Shown piece by piece: positions 12,601-26,600 of a stretch of 64,000 nucleotides of DNA. Origin of the DNA: Sphagnum compactum (taxonomy: Eukaryota; Bryophyta; Sphagnopsida; Sphagnales); NCBI GenBank assembly GCA_965153455.1, contig OZ234502.1:6665495-6729494 (forward strand), in the 5' to 3' direction. The notes under the pieces are model-generated. The model made no database searches and was not told the DNA's origin. It worked only from the letters and a program-made list of their open reading frames with translations. The number at the start of each line of letters is the position of its first letter. Positions within the stretch are counted from its first letter, which is position 1. The position numbers and the translations under genes are program-made.

Positions 12601-13655
12601 ACATATATTGTGTGTATAATAATAATTCAGATTATCGTAATATAGAAGTCTCCAATGTTGGCAAATCGAACTAGAAGCAATCTCAACATTTGTTTTGAAT
12701 GTGGTCATTAATTGAAGTTGAAATGAACTTCATCCTAATTGTGATAATCTAAGGTAGTAGTGATCCAAAAATGAGATGCCGGAGTCAAGGCCATGATTTG
12801 GGTGGAGAGTTGTTAAAAGCAAATGGAGAGCACAATATGACTTGCCATTGACTATTTATTGTATGTGTTTTTAAGATGAACAAAAACTTGGGGTGTTAAA
12901 ATTTTTAATTAATTAATTAAATAAAGAAAAAACACCCGACAAGGGAACAAGAGAAGAAAAAAGAAAGGACTGAAGTCCTAACGAAAGATCACACTTAAAA
13001 ATGCAAAACGCACAATGGGGAGCCCTAATTCGTTTAATTCCTTTGTTGTGTACTTGAGATCCTTCTCCAAGTCATATTCAACATACCTTGGATGAATTAT
13101 ATTTGTGGAATTATGCACTATAAAAAAATGGTTTCAATGCATGAAAGAGAATGCCTTAAAATGTCAGGATAATATGAATTTACATTGAATTGCATATTGA
13201 ATGATATTGGACTTGCTTGACATTTAAGGGTTAATGACCAAATTATGCATCTTCGAATTTGAAGATTGAGAAAGATTGTGCGAGTATATGATCAAAAGTG
13301 AATTTATGGAGAATGCATGAAAAGTTCATTTGTTGATCACCAGACATGTATGTACCCAACATAAGTGATGTTTGTTTAAGTTAAAATGACCTTGAAAAAC
13401 ACTCTTGAAATAATAAACAACAAATCCTTTAATTGTTGGATCACAACAATAACAAAAAAAATTTATGGAGTCTTTTTTTTCACACATTTATTGTTTATTA
13501 CTTTATTATTCATTTGCTAAAGTGAGATCCAACTTTGGAATATAAATAGGGGGAATGAGGGATCAAATTTGAACTTTTAAACCGTGCAAAACAAAAGAAA
13601 ACAATTTTGAGTAATTGTTGGCCAAGATTTGGTGTCCCCACTTTTGTTTGACTAC
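9665..13655. other. Gene-poor AT-rich DNA
   Basis: No supported gene. Around 10286-10657 the composition is more balanced and a 123-codon minus-strand ORF exists, but it resembles nothing I know. A purine-rich A/GAAA tract lies at about 11027-11061. The dispersed palindrome family described separately has a member near 10960-10978. Confidence 0.55.
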
Positions 13656-13710
13656 CATAGTACCTTTACCATTCCAATAGTAATTTAATTAATTAATTAT
13701 ATTTCCAAAT
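13656..13710. repeat. MITE-end-like sequence
   Basis: The sequence CCATAGTACCTTTACCATT followed by AATTTAATTAATTAATTAT matches the terminal inverted repeats of the MITE-like elements at 58.2 kb and, less closely, 55.9 kb. As at 55.9 kb it is preceded by TTTGACTA. No matching opposite end was found, so this is probably a fragment. Confidence 0.45.
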
Positions 13711-14049
13711 CGACACGTCAAATGTAAGAATTTTTAAAAATATTTTTTATTGCCAAAATCAAGAAACAAAAATAGAATAAAATAAAATACTCAAGATGAT
13801 GTCAAAATGACAAAGATACTACAATCTTCGTTCTTCATGCAATCCTCAATTTGTCCTCATGGTTTGAAGAAAGTGTTTTTTAATACCATAGATATCAATT
13901 GGTGAAATTCGATCGAACATCTAGTTTGACCAAACTACTTGCCATTGCATGCAACGTCACTCAATATTTTGATTTTAATGGAAAACCAAAACCTACATTG
14001 AGACCTTCACCACCTACACCGATGTTTTTTTTTAATTACATTTTTTATA

Positions 14050-14460
14050 ATTACCTTGAATGGCAATCATCCCTTAAGAAGATTTAGCCAAATCTAGTTA
14101 TAAATAGATGTGAAGTACAATTTTACAAATCAATCTTGTATATTCATGGCTACACTTTGAAAACCAACTATAGAAATCTTTCATTTTTACTCTTTTTTTG
14201 CCCCCCTCACGTTTGGTGATTAAAAACCTTTCAAGATTACTTCATTTTCCAAAATTTGGCAATTGTTCGTAAGAAAATTTAGCCAAATCTGGCTATAAAT
14301 AGATGTGAAGTACAATTTTAAAAATAAACCTTGTATATTCATGGCTCCACTTTGCAAACCAACTATAAAAATCTTTTGATTTTTACTTTTTCCCCCTCCC
14401 CCCCCCCCCCCCTCCCTCGTTTTTGGTGATTAAAACCCTCCAAAATCACTTTATTTGTGT
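14050..14460. repeat. Diverged tandem pair of a dispersed repeat
   Basis: Two copies of about 190 bp, at roughly 14070-14260 and 14265-14460, share GAAGTACAATTTTA, a CTTGTATATTCATGGCT segment and ATCTTT(C/G)ATTTTTACT. Both carry versions of the TTTAGCCAAATCTGGCTA palindrome found elsewhere in the window. A C-homopolymer interrupts the second copy at about 14393-14412. Confidence 0.7.
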
Positions 14461-15840
14461 AATTTTTTATTTCACTTGTTGCCAAAATTCGGGCCCAACT
14501 GATTTTTCCTTCTCTATCCAAATTTTGCAATTTGTTTGAATTTCCAGCAACAAAAATAAATTCAATAATCGATATCTTCCACAACTTAGTTTTGAAAATT
14601 GTTTTATTAAATCTGTGACTTGTCAAGGGCTTTCCAACGATATCAAGAACACTCCCAAATTCCAATACAGTTTTTCAGTTTCAATTTTATTTAGTTTTCC
14701 ATTGAGAAAAAGGTTCAATAATCAAAAGCTTCCACCTTCTAATTTCAAACAGTTGTGAAACCAAGTCGATCGAGAACGAAGAGCTTTCCAAAGATACCAA
14801 ACCAACCAAGAGCTTGGCAACAAGTGCACAAGTGCTGTAGTGTGGCAGATCTCAGCATGACAAAAACAAAACAAACTACCTTGCTTCATAGATTAGATAT
14901 TTAAACCTAAAATATTGTTAAATTTAGACATGCAGACCTACGATTTATTTATTTAATTTTAGGGACTAGATAATTTTTTATATTATTTTTAAAAAAGAAA
15001 CTAAAATAATTGTTTATTATTATTTTTTTGAGGCTTTTTTTTTTAAAGCATAGTTTGAGTGGTAGGTGCGGATTATTCACCCCCAAGTCCCCAGTAGGGC
15101 ACAGGGAGGAGGAGGTTAGGGAATATCTCTTCAAGGCGGTCACAAGAAAGCATTGGTGACCTCACATTGCACAACCCTTTTGAGTTTGTGAGGTCAAGCT
15201 TCCTCCCTCTATGATATTATATTATAAAAAGATAATATAATATAATATAATGTAATATCATATTTGTGAACTAAAGTTACCCAAAGAATTTCTCCTTTCA
15301 AAATAGGGTTTATATATATATAATTTTATTTTTTTAATTTTTTTAATTTCATGGGGTAGGTGCTGGTGGACTGGCAATTCTCCACAAGAGAGAGGATTTA
15401 GCCAAAATCTGGCTACAAGACAAATAGAGAAATAGAAAATCTAGGAACACTATTACATGTTGCCCGGAACCTAACTATTAACTAAAATATGATGATTTCA
15501 AAAAGAAGAAAGCTACAAATCCACCCCCAAATCCTCCCAAAATAAATCATGACAATTTCAAAACGGTTTTCCTTCAAATGTGTGACAATTTTTTGGGAAA
15601 ATTTCCAAAAAGTTCCCTTGACCATATTGCTTGGGACACTTATATATATATATAGATAAATGGCAAAACAGCGAATTCTCGCCACAAAATAAAATAAAAT
15701 CACTGTTTCAAACACATAATTTTTAGAAAATTCGACATTTAAAAAAATAATTGACTTAATGCCAAACCTGAAAAGGTTCTATTAAGGTACCTAATATAAT
15801 ATAATAAAGTAAATTCATTATTCCCCTCAGCATCTTTCCT
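14461..15840. other. AT-rich upstream region of THI4
   Basis: No gene is seen. A fragment near 15750-15795 matches a MITE-like terminal repeat (ATGCCAAACCTGAAAAGG). Another copy of the TAGCC...GGCTA palindrome lies at about 15399-15416. From 15880 to 16070 the sequence becomes CT-rich, as expected of a plant 5' leader, so the THI4 transcript probably starts within it. Confidence 0.5.
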
Positions 15841-15997
15841 TGTCAGAGCCACCCACACACCCCCGCCCGCCCCCCCCTAATTCTCTCTCTTTCTTTGTCA
15901 CCTTCTTCTCACCACCCCAAGTATATTATCCGTCCTCTCCTTCCCTTCCTCTCCAGTTGTGCCCATTTCACTCCTTGAGACGCCTCCGTCTTCATAG

Positions 15998-17415
<1,418 letters not shown>

Positions 17416-17428
17416 ACCACAGATGCAT

Positions 17429-17434
17429 GTAAGT
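17429..17434 (+). promoter_or_regulatory. Consensus 5' splice site in THI4 3' UTR
   Basis: GTAAGT starts 13 nt after the THI4 stop codon. It is a perfect donor and could pair with acceptors downstream of the riboswitch, removing the region between. In plant THIC genes TPP controls 3'-UTR splicing and 3'-end choice; the same logic here is inference. Confidence 0.6.
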
Positions 17435-17666
17435 AGTGTTATGACATCGTTTTTGTGTATGGGCATGGAACCACTTGAGCAGTCTGTAGGTTGTGTGTGT
17501 TAAGGGTGGTGGCTAGTTGCTTTGTGGTATATGTACAATTGCCATAAACTTCTCTGTTAGGAGAAGCAGTGACTTCTGTGACAAAAACTTTCTTGGTTTT
17601 TGAGACTATGATGATATAAAGGTTCAATGGTCTTTTTTTTGTGATTGTGGATTTCTAATGGAACTT

Positions 17667-17751
17667 GCACCAGGGGTGCTTGCTTTCATGAAAGCAGGCT
17701 GAGATACACCCTTAGAACCTGATCAGGATAATACCTGCGAAGGGAGTGTGC
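17667..17751 (+). promoter_or_regulatory. TPP riboswitch aptamer (THI element) in THI4 3' region
   Basis: This 85-nt segment has the conserved TPP aptamer features in order: closing stem GCAC/GTGC; GGGTG pairing with CACCC (P2); a TGCTTT/AAAGCA hairpin (P3); the invariant CTGAGA; GAACCTGATC; GGATAAT; and GCGAAGGGA. Relative to the usual CTGG/CCAG pairing in the second arm, this copy has CAGG/CCTG, a compensatory change that keeps the helix. It lies 252 nt after the THI4 stop, on the same strand. TPP binding is expected to alter splicing or 3'-end formation and lower THI4 expression when thiamin is plentiful. Riboswitches on THI4 are reported outside flowering plants, while angiosperms carry the switch on THIC. 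Confidence 0.96.
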
Positions 17752-17907
17752 TTTTTTGTTGTCATGTGCAGGTGGAGAAAAGCACAGGAAACAGCTTGCC
17801 TTGACTTGACTGGGGAGGTTTTGTTATTTCCGTGTGTTCCAGCTTTTGATCTTTTTGCGGTGTCTTCCTGGTTTTTTTTCCTTCTTGTGTCATATTTGCT
17901 GCAAGTC

Positions 17908-18413
17908 TGTGCTGTGGTTGCACTACGAATCTCCTGGTTGCTGTCATCATTTTGGTAAGTTTGTGAAGTACAATTCTTCCATCCTTTTTTACAATCTCTC
18001 TTTGGAAGGTAAACTTTTGTAGATGTGCAGGTGGAGCTTGAGATGAAGGGATCAGGCTGTCATCTACCTTGTTGAGGCAGAAGGGTAGCATGAGTTAACA
18101 AGGATTGTGCTGTGGCTGTACTGTGAATGTGGTGGTTGCTGTCATCATTTTCATGTGAGGTTGCAAGGTACAAGTTGTCCATTGGCAGAAGGGGTATCGT
18201 GAGTTAACAAAGATTGTGGTCTGGCTGCACTGTGAATGTGATGGTTGCTGTTATGATTTGTGTGAGGTTGCAAGGTACAAGAAGTCCAATTTTTATGGTG
18301 TCTCTTTGGAAGTGGTAAAATTTTGAAGATTTGCAGGTGGATGTCGAGGTGAAGAGAGTAAGGAAACCTCCTTGGACACCCTTATTTAAGCAAAAGGGTA
18401 GCATGAGTTATGA
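17908..18413 (+). repeat. Three tandem units in the THI4 3' region with repeated splice-like sites
   Basis: Units of about 198, 109 and 199 bp (17908-18105, 18106-18214, 18215-18413) begin TGTG(C)TGTGG(T/C)TG and end near GGGTAGCATGAGTTA. The middle unit lacks the central part. Units 1 and 3 carry a GGAAG(TG)GTAAA donor-like site followed by TGCAG/GTGGA acceptor-like sites ending at 18030 and 18336. A third such acceptor ends at 17771, just 20 nt after the aptamer. A GGTAAGTTT donor begins at 17955. The region is probably transcribed as alternative 3' UTR of THI4; which sites are used cannot be told here. Confidence 0.8.
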
Positions 18414-18619
18414 GCATTGTCTGTAGAATTTAAATGTTACTGCTCGGTATGTAGGAGATGTTTACAAGGAAGTGTATACTATGATGCGGTCATACCTTGG
18501 GCAGTTTCAGGCACTTATTATTGTATATGTAGAAATGTTGAAAAAAGATTGTCAAGGAAAATAGAGATGTATTCACATGTGAAATGTCTTCATTACTGTC
18601 TTCACATGTGTTGAAGCTG

Positions 18620-19560
18620 CCACTGTACTACTATCGTTTGGGTTGTTGGCATTGTTCTTTAATAAAGGATTGACTTTGAAGTCTCTTTCTTATCTATCAA
18701 GTGTTTTATGTCAAATTGCCTTCCTTCAATAAAGGAAGGTGGATGATCTTGTTTGTGTGATCAATTGTGTGCACTGTATTCTGTCTCCACATGATAACTT
18801 TCATAACTACCCACTTGGTGTGGAGTTTTGTTAATATACAGGGGACTACTAAATGAATTTGTCTATTTCCTTTGTAAATGTTGGACATACATAAAAAGAG
18901 CAACTATGGATGGATGGCTTCACATGTTCACACATCCTTAATATTGCTTACCTAAATGGGTATTTTCAAGAATGTATGCAATTAGCATTTCAATAAATAT
19001 AACAATTTAAACAAAAAGGTCCAATGTTTGTGACAAATTTTAAATCGAAATTTCAATTTGAATGGAATTGAAAAACATTTACATTTGACTACCTTTTTTA
19101 AGGTGGGATTATTTAATGGATTATTAAAGCTTGCTGAAATGTATGAACAACCACAATGGAGATCTAATGAAGAATGATGATGGTTTGAACTTTGGGGATT
19201 GAGGCTATTGAAGTTGAGGATAAGCTATTGTGGTGATGGTGTGATGGATTCCTTTAATGAGATATGTGGTAATAAATATGGCATGTCATTACATAATTGC
19301 TTAAAAGCTAATGGCATTCTCCTATTGTGATATTGTCTTCTAAACTAACATTGTAAGTTGCGATTGTATTATGCAGATTCATAGAACATGAATCCTCTAA
19401 GTGGAAAAAAAAGTAAGAAATGGTTGGAATAAATTATGCATTATAAGGTGTAATTCAAGTTGAACAGCAGGAATTGTTTTGTAAAGCTATGTTCAAACCA
19501 CACAAAAAGACTGCACTTTATGTTCAAGCAAATCTCGTGCCTTTATTGAAACATAGTAGA
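18620..19560. other. Convergent intergenic region between THI4 and the reductase gene
   Basis: No coding sequence is visible. The left part may hold the end of the long THI4 3' region and the right part the 3' UTR of the minus-strand reductase gene. The remainder is AT-rich without a recognised element. Confidence 0.5.
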
Positions 19561-19818
19561 CTACAAAATTCACTCAACACTCATACTATATATACATGAA
19601 ATTATCTACCTTTCACAACAAGGCATTGTGCTCTTCCCCTAAGAATAAAGAACCTCAGTTGGCAAAGTTTGCACCACCTGTAAGAAAATTCCCCAGTTGG
19701 ACGCTTGCTGGCTATATTCTCTATCACAGTTTACATGTCCAGTCTGCTTGGCACGTTCAAACAAAACAATTTGCAGACAGCCTCCAAGCATTCAGGTATC
19801 TTGCACACACAACCATTT

Positions 19819-22531
19819 TTACTTGAACTGATCGCGGTCATGCTTTGTTGTAAAATCAACAATCGGGCCAACAGGAACAATGCCATGAGGATTGACCGAG
19901 GGATGGCTTCTGTAGTAGTGCTGTTTAATGTGAAACATGTTGACAGTGTCAGCAATACCGGGTGTCTGATATATGTCTTTGGTGTAGTTGAACAGATTTG
20001 GGTACTGATGGATCAATCGCTTGTTACATTTGAAATGTACATAATAGACCTGACACAACAAACAGAAAACCAGAGACTTCTGCAGATCAGAAGCTTGCAA
20101 AGGCTCATGCAACAGCAAATTTGCCACATCAGTCAACTTCTCTGTAGTAGATTAAAAACTCTACAACTATCCACCTTTTAGTATATCTCTCAACCATTGC
20201 ATTTACTAAATTACAAAGATCCCAGAAACACCAATTTGCTACCCTAATTAATCACTACAATCACAAACCAAGTTTCACTACCCTGATGGAAACTTTACAA
20301 TACTTGTTTGTATAAATAAATTGCTTGTAGGCAGTCAAAAAATGACTATCAAAATAAACAAACAATTTTACTCAACTGCTCAAGATTTTAGACCAGGTGG
20401 AAATTATCATTCAAGAGAATATAAGAATCAGATCCTCTGATGGTTCTCTTGCAAAGACTTAAATAGTACCTGATCAAAGCGGACAAGAGTCACAAATAGG
20501 CGAATATCAGACTCCGTCAATTCATTGCCTGCAATGTAACGTTGCTTTGACAATATACCCTCACACCGATCCAGTGCAGCAAACAGCTCTGCAAAGGCCT
20601 GGTAGTGACCATAGCAGGTCATAGCAGGTACAATGTTTCCATTAGAGAGAAAAGTGCGCACTAACCACAAATAAGAATCGGCTCTTCAATGATGAGTACC
20701 TTGGATGGACAAACTCTTAACTACAATTTGATCACATAAAACAAATGGAGTTGGGAAAGGACGCCCATTCTTCAGAACAGGTGGCAGGTCAATGTAAGGA
20801 TTCCAATTACAGAAGTTTGCCCTACCAAACCTATCACAAGCTCATACATTTAAATGCTCATATGTCAACACAACAATGCAAAATGATGATATAAAAATTA
20901 GCAGCAAACCTTGAATAGAAAGGCATAAAATCCAGAAACAACCTAGACTGACCCTCCAAACCCAACACCAATTCTTGAAAGTGTAAATATACCTCTTCAT
21001 AAGGCTTTTGCTTAGTTGCAAAGCCACACCGATATACTCCATTGTTGATGGAGTTGTATGTCCAGCTGTTGACTTGCTCAATATTGCTTTTCAGATGTGC
21101 TGGATACAGATCGACATCTGGGTGTTTGGCAAAATTGTTGAATTCGAAATTAAACATTTTTGTGATCTCTGAGCTCTCATTGTTCACAATAGTCTTCTTT
21201 TCCTTATCCCAAAGCACCTATAATCACCCACATGATAACATGATCATCTTGCAACAAGTGCACTGTTTACAATATTGAAATCAGGACTAATGAGCCAAAA
21301 TTTTCCTCTGAAGAGAAACTGGAGGAGAATTCATAGTACCCAGCAAGGGCTTACAGGAACAGTATATCTTCCAACGTAATCAGGGTTGGCCAAATCATAA
21401 AGTGCTCGGATCGATGTAACCCCATTTATTGGGTCTGGTTGAGCACCAGGAACTTCATCTTCTGTCTTTGGGAACACCCATCCAAAATGGTCATCTCCTT
21501 CCTTGGTTCTCTCCCACACAGGGTTTACGACCTACAACCACAGATAGTGAAGAACAGACTGGTGTTAAGAGCAATCATATTTGTACGATTTACATGTACT
21601 CTACCAGATTTCAATGGTTGTCCAGATTATAAGTCAACCTCTTTTTGAGACATCCAAGGACTTCATGCTGTTTGACAATCTGAACATAAGCCATTGGAGA
21701 TTGACAAAACTAAACACCAATTTTATCTAATAGTTGCACCTGCAATAATCTTGAATGAACCATATAATCTTATTCTCTTCTCTTGCTTTCATATGTCCAC
21801 AGCTGATTAGCAAGAGATAAAATTTGAAGAAGTAGAGAAATATAATCCAGCAAAACAATATTCCATAGCAGCAGATTCATAGAACGTCCTGACCCACTGA
21901 CCTGACCTTCTATGAATTAGGGGAGGATTTGAGAGTAAGGATTCAAAGATTTGACAGTAAAATGAGAATCCCTAAGAATATTTGCTTTGAAATAGCTGGC
22001 TTAGTGATGGTAGGAAAATCTCTGACCAGAAAGGTGAAGTAAAACAAGTAAACTCCACAAAACCCTAATTGCCACAAACACAACACAACAACACATTCAA
22101 GGCTGAAGAAATATTACCGTTAGGCCAATGGCGTCTTCCAAGCCCTTGAGCTTCATGAAGGCATAGCACCTTGAAGCCCAAGGACATGCATATGAGATAT
22201 ACAGATGGTACCTCCCGTTCTCCGGAGGGAATTCAGCCCCAGGTTGGCTTGAGATGAAATTACGAAACGTTGCCTCCTTTCTCTTGAACTCCCCATCCGC
22301 TATATCTGAAAGTGTACTTAATGCCATGGCTCTGATGGGTAGAAGCACCACTCCAAACCCCCCTCTCCGTACTATACCCAAGTCCTTGAAAGACACTCCC
22401 AAAACGGGGAACTTGTTGGAAACTCCACAACCAAGAAAAGACTCCAACGGGTTCTTCTTGCTGCCCAAACAAAGAGAAGAAGAAGACAAAGTTGGGACAA
22501 TAATGCGCGAACCCAAAAGCGCTCGACTCAT
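19819..22531 (-). CDS. Glutathionyl-hydroquinone reductase (ECM4/YqjG-type, Xi-class GST), plastid form
   Basis: Reduces glutathionyl-quinone adducts back to hydroquinones and glutathione. Five phase-0 exons read leftward: 22531-22118, 21531-21355, 21217-20993, 20598-20470 and 20049-19819, giving 391 residues. The active-site motif SYACPWASRC puts the catalytic cysteine at residue 116. Family landmarks follow: WERTKEGDDHFGWVFP, YTVPVLWDK, IVNNESSEI, GVYRCGFATKQKPY, LSKQRYIAGNELTESDIRLF and a C-terminal NLFNYTKDIYQTPGIADTVN...HIKQHYY. The first 70 or so residues are Ser/Leu-rich with basic residues, like a plastid transit peptide. The gene converges on THI4. No defect was seen. Confidence 0.96.
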
Positions 22532-22599
22532 AATACAACCAAAACCAATTCTCGACTAGCACGAACTCACTGTAGAAATGAATAAGCAAGTGATGCTGG

Positions 22600-23236
22600 G
22601 CATTCCATCCAGAGGTTTCAATACAACTACTCCACGCAACTTCGCGATCCGAGAAATTGAGATGCTGCGAATCGATTGAGTGAGTGAGACTGCACTGATC
22701 TGGTGACGATTATAAAGACCCAAGTGCGAAATATTCGGTGGTGGGGTGACCCGGAAACTCTTGCAATTTCTGGATGTTTGTATTTCTGTGGGCATTTGTT
22801 GTTTCTGAGTCTAAAAGATTAAGATTGGGTCTAGCGGAAAGAGGCACAGCAGCTTCCTTCCCCATGTATATTCACCATTGATGCTGTCTGTTCTCCATCC
22901 TCAGACTAATAAGCATCTTTTCTACATACGTGTATTGATCCAAGCTCGCCAAGCATGCAGATCGGAAGCTCATGTCATGCTTTCGCGGACCCCTCAATCT
23001 CCTGAAATCTGATCTATAATTCTCCTTCTTTAGACACATGCACCGAATCTCTAAGTGCTGATCTATGATGACGATTTCTGTTCTTTCCCATTTTTAGCAT
23101 TTGATGCCACAATGGCCCAACTGGACCAAGTCAAGCTTTATTTTCTGGAAACAGTTTCGTACATGCAGAGTAGAGTTCTAGAGTAGAAGAGTCCAAGGGC
23201 CTTGGGCTTTACCCGAATAGGCTAAGGGCCTGGGGC
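22600..23236. other. Upstream region of the reductase gene
   Basis: Contains the presumed promoter and 5' leader of the minus-strand reductase gene and then unassigned sequence. No other gene is visible. Confidence 0.45.
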
Positions 23237-23240
23237 TTTA

Positions 23241-23574
23241 TTGGCCTTGGCCTACCAAGGCAAGGATATTGTGTTTAGATTCATTATAGAGTATAGTAGC
23301 TTAAGGGATTTTGGCCCCTACTAGGTAATAATAATAATAATAATAGGTCTAGTTTTATATGAGGATTTTTGAAAGATGATATTTTGGCTTGTGTTGAAAC
23401 TTGAGATTAGTTATAAAGTTATAATATCTTGAAGGGTTTTGGTTTCTTGTAGAGGATTTTTTGATGATTATAATTTTTGCATGGTGAAACATTTGAGTTT
23501 CCATAATTCTTTCTTTTGTTCTTAAGATACTTTTTAATGTAAATGGCAAGGCTACAGTGTGACACACCCCTTGT
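23241..23574. repeat. Dispersed repeat, copy 1 (uninterrupted)
   Basis: This 334-bp block matches 55013-55705 after removal of the Helitron there. Shared segments include GGCAAGGATATTGTGTTTAG, CTTAAGG(G)GATTTTGGCCCC, TTTTTGAAAGATGATA and ACTTTTTAATGTAAATGGCA. Here the stretch ATTATAGAGTATAGTAGC is continuous, so this copy shows the empty insertion site between 23293 and 23294. The family itself is unidentified. Confidence 0.85.
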
Positions 23575-23620
23575 AGGAATAAGGGCCTGCGCAAGGTGGA
23601 GCTGAGCACCGGGGTCCATT

Positions 23621-23652
23621 CTGGTAAAGCCCTTGACTGAGGGCTTTACCAG
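23621..23652. other. Perfect 13-bp stem hairpin
   Basis: CTGGTAAAGCCCT (23621-23633) and AGGGCTTTACCAG (23640-23652) are exact reverse complements around the 6-nt loop TGACTG. The hairpin lies just beyond dispersed repeat copy 1 and is not seen in copy 2. Function unknown. Confidence 0.75.
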
Positions 23653-23659
23653 GGTTAAC

Positions 23660-26600
23660 TCAGCATAAAGACTTGCACCAATTTATTTTATAAAAAAATA
23701 CCCATGATACCTGTTTTGTGGCATAGGAAAAAGACCAAAAAAAATCAAAGGCATTTTTTAAAAAAACAGAATGCTTGTTGGACCATGTGTTCCATTTTTC
23801 AAAATGCCTCAAAGGGAACAATTGCACTAGGTCAGGTGCCCTTTGGTTATACTAAAAAATCAGCACAAGTCTTTCAGGTATCTAAAGCTTGAATTGGTGA
23901 GCCTCAAATTTTAAGCCATCGATGCCCTTTCAATCAGCTTTTTCTTTTGGGGGGTCAAAATTTGCCTTCTTTGAGTTGGAAAAGGGGTCCATGCAAAGAA
24001 CACCCTAAATTAGGGTTTTTTAATGTCATTTTCATTGTAATGTCATCGAAAGGCTCTCATAGCTCTCATATTTCGTCATCCTAAGGACTTAGGTCAATCA
24101 AGTGTCGCACATGGGTCACCATCTGCAATGTATGTGTTACCATCTACAACTTAGGTTAATTGCAAAGTCATCAAATGATGACCATTTAGCCATTCATTTT
24201 AGAGGTAACCCCCTTTGCTTGTACTACCTATTTTGGTGGCAAGTCGCTTTCCATTGTTCTCAAGTTTGTTGAAGTCATTCACCTTTCTTGCCTTGAGTTG
24301 TAAATTTTGTGTCACAACAAACTTTAATGTTCACTAGCAATGCGTATATTGCACAATGAAATCTAGGGCAATCTTATCTTCATTGTGCAATGCAATAGCC
24401 TTCGGAATGACCTTTTGTTACAACTTACAAAGTGCAAAGTGTGTTAAGCCACAATACATGTTTCAAGGCTCTAACTTGTTGCCTTTCAAATTCCAAACTC
24501 CCAAACTCTAGACTCCAAAACTTTAAGTTGTAACTTATAACCTTAATACCTACACCATTTGTGTTAGAAACCATCGAGGTTATAGATTTTGGGGCAAGTA
24601 AACTTGATTTTTGTGAGATTTGGATTTTGGTTGTGCACATAAGTGATTATAATATGAAATTCAAAATCTAAACGTGATTCTTGTGTGAAGTTCTTCTAGT
24701 TAGCTTTTAAGTCCTTTTGGTTAAAACTTAGTTTTTAAATCCTTATAGTTAACTTCTAAGTCCTAATCACTAACCCTAAACCTTTTTATTATTTGTTATG
24801 ATTAAACCACTAATGAGTTGTGTGCATTGTGTTGAAAGTCATTGAAGACCAAAATTGCAAGTCCAATGTTGAATTGTGTGCATTGGTGATTACAATTATC
24901 CAATCTCAACATTCATTGAGGCTTGGATTCTAGAGGTGGGGGGAATTGAAAGGGTAGCTAAGTTGGAGGTTTTGGAACTTGGCTTGAATTGTGTGCATTA
25001 TACCTATGGTTGCCCAATTTTGGCATCCATCAAAGCTTGGGAGTCAAGGGTGGGAGGAACCAAAAGGGCAATTAAGTTGGCAACGTGGCTATAGTAAGCA
25101 ATTGGGCTAATGGGCAACTTTGTTCTTCAAAACCTTAATACCTACATTCTTCCATTTTCATTTTTGTATTTGTTTTCCATGTTTTGTAGGGAAGTTCTTA
25201 GACTTTTGAAGGTTCTTGGTTAGTTGTTGTTCATTAATGTGAATTATGCATTGTGTAAAGTCTAGATTGTGTCATTGTAAAAACCTAGATGACACCCAAA
25301 ATTTGCCCACTTGCAAATTTCAAGTTTAGACCTTTTTTGAGAAAGGTTCAACGATTTCAAATTTGAAATTGTCCATGGGATTCATGAAACAAAATCTAAT
25401 AAGCAAATGGAATTAAAAAACTACATTATACAAATCCTTGAACCTACACCTATTATTGTTGAGACGGATATGGAAACTACAGTTTTTCTTCGTACCTTTG
25501 GCCTTAGTGTAACATGCTTGAACTTATCCCTTTAAATCCAATTGGCTCACTTGCCACTACGGAGTGTTCAATCGTAAACCATAGATCTACCAAGTAAACT
25601 TATGGCATAACATTTAATTACTATGTTATTGCATAACTAAATAAAAGCAAGTAGTTTTTTCACCAAAACATAGAAAACAAGTTACATAATCTGTTTAAAA
25701 TCTCCTTTACAAGCATGGTATTGGTTCGGCTATTTGCACTTAGATAGATTGGGTTCATTGTTAAAAAGTTTTAGGATGTTTAGTTTATGAAAATGCCTTG
25801 GGCCGAAACAATTTTAATGTTGGTGGGAACTTGACAATAATTCGATGCAAAGTTTGCACCAAAATAGAGTGCAAGAAAAACTGTTAGACCCTAAACGGGA
25901 TTCATTAATGAAACATGCAAAGAAAAGGAAAAATGAATAGGGGGTGAAGGTTGTGAATCCCAAATGTGCTCATGCTAAAAATGAACTAACGTATGTCTCA
26001 ATGAATTGACCTTATATTTTGGAATGGGTTCAAGGTGAAGGTGAATAAGACAACAAAAGAAAGGTAATACAATTTGCATTTATTTTCATGCTACTCAACA
26101 AATGAAAGCCAATGATTAATTATAAAGATTTCAAGCCCTTGTTTAGTTTTTTGTAATTGTCTAGGTTATGGTCTTTTAAAGGGTTGCTTGTGTTTTGCTT
26201 CAAGCTCACTTCAATCATGTTTTAACAAACTTTGGAACTTCAATTATGGCACATTAGGCAACCTTTTACATAATATGCCCAAAACAAGACCTAATAAAAG
26301 GACCAACTTTCACATTAACTTCAATGAAAAACAAGAACCACCAACTTGATCAAAATAATGCTAAGGGATGTAAGGTTGGAACCCTCATCCTTGATGTATG
26401 CAATAACCAACAACCCTTTTATTTCTTCTACCATATAAGCCCTTAAAAGACCCAAACAAAAGTCTAATTGTTATGTGAATTGGACGCCAAACATTGATCA
26501 TCAATTAAATTCACCACCATTCCAAAAGTGTTAAAAAAATTTGATAGATTACCAAAAACCACCAAAGTCAAACACTCAAATGATGTAAGGTTGGAGTCTT

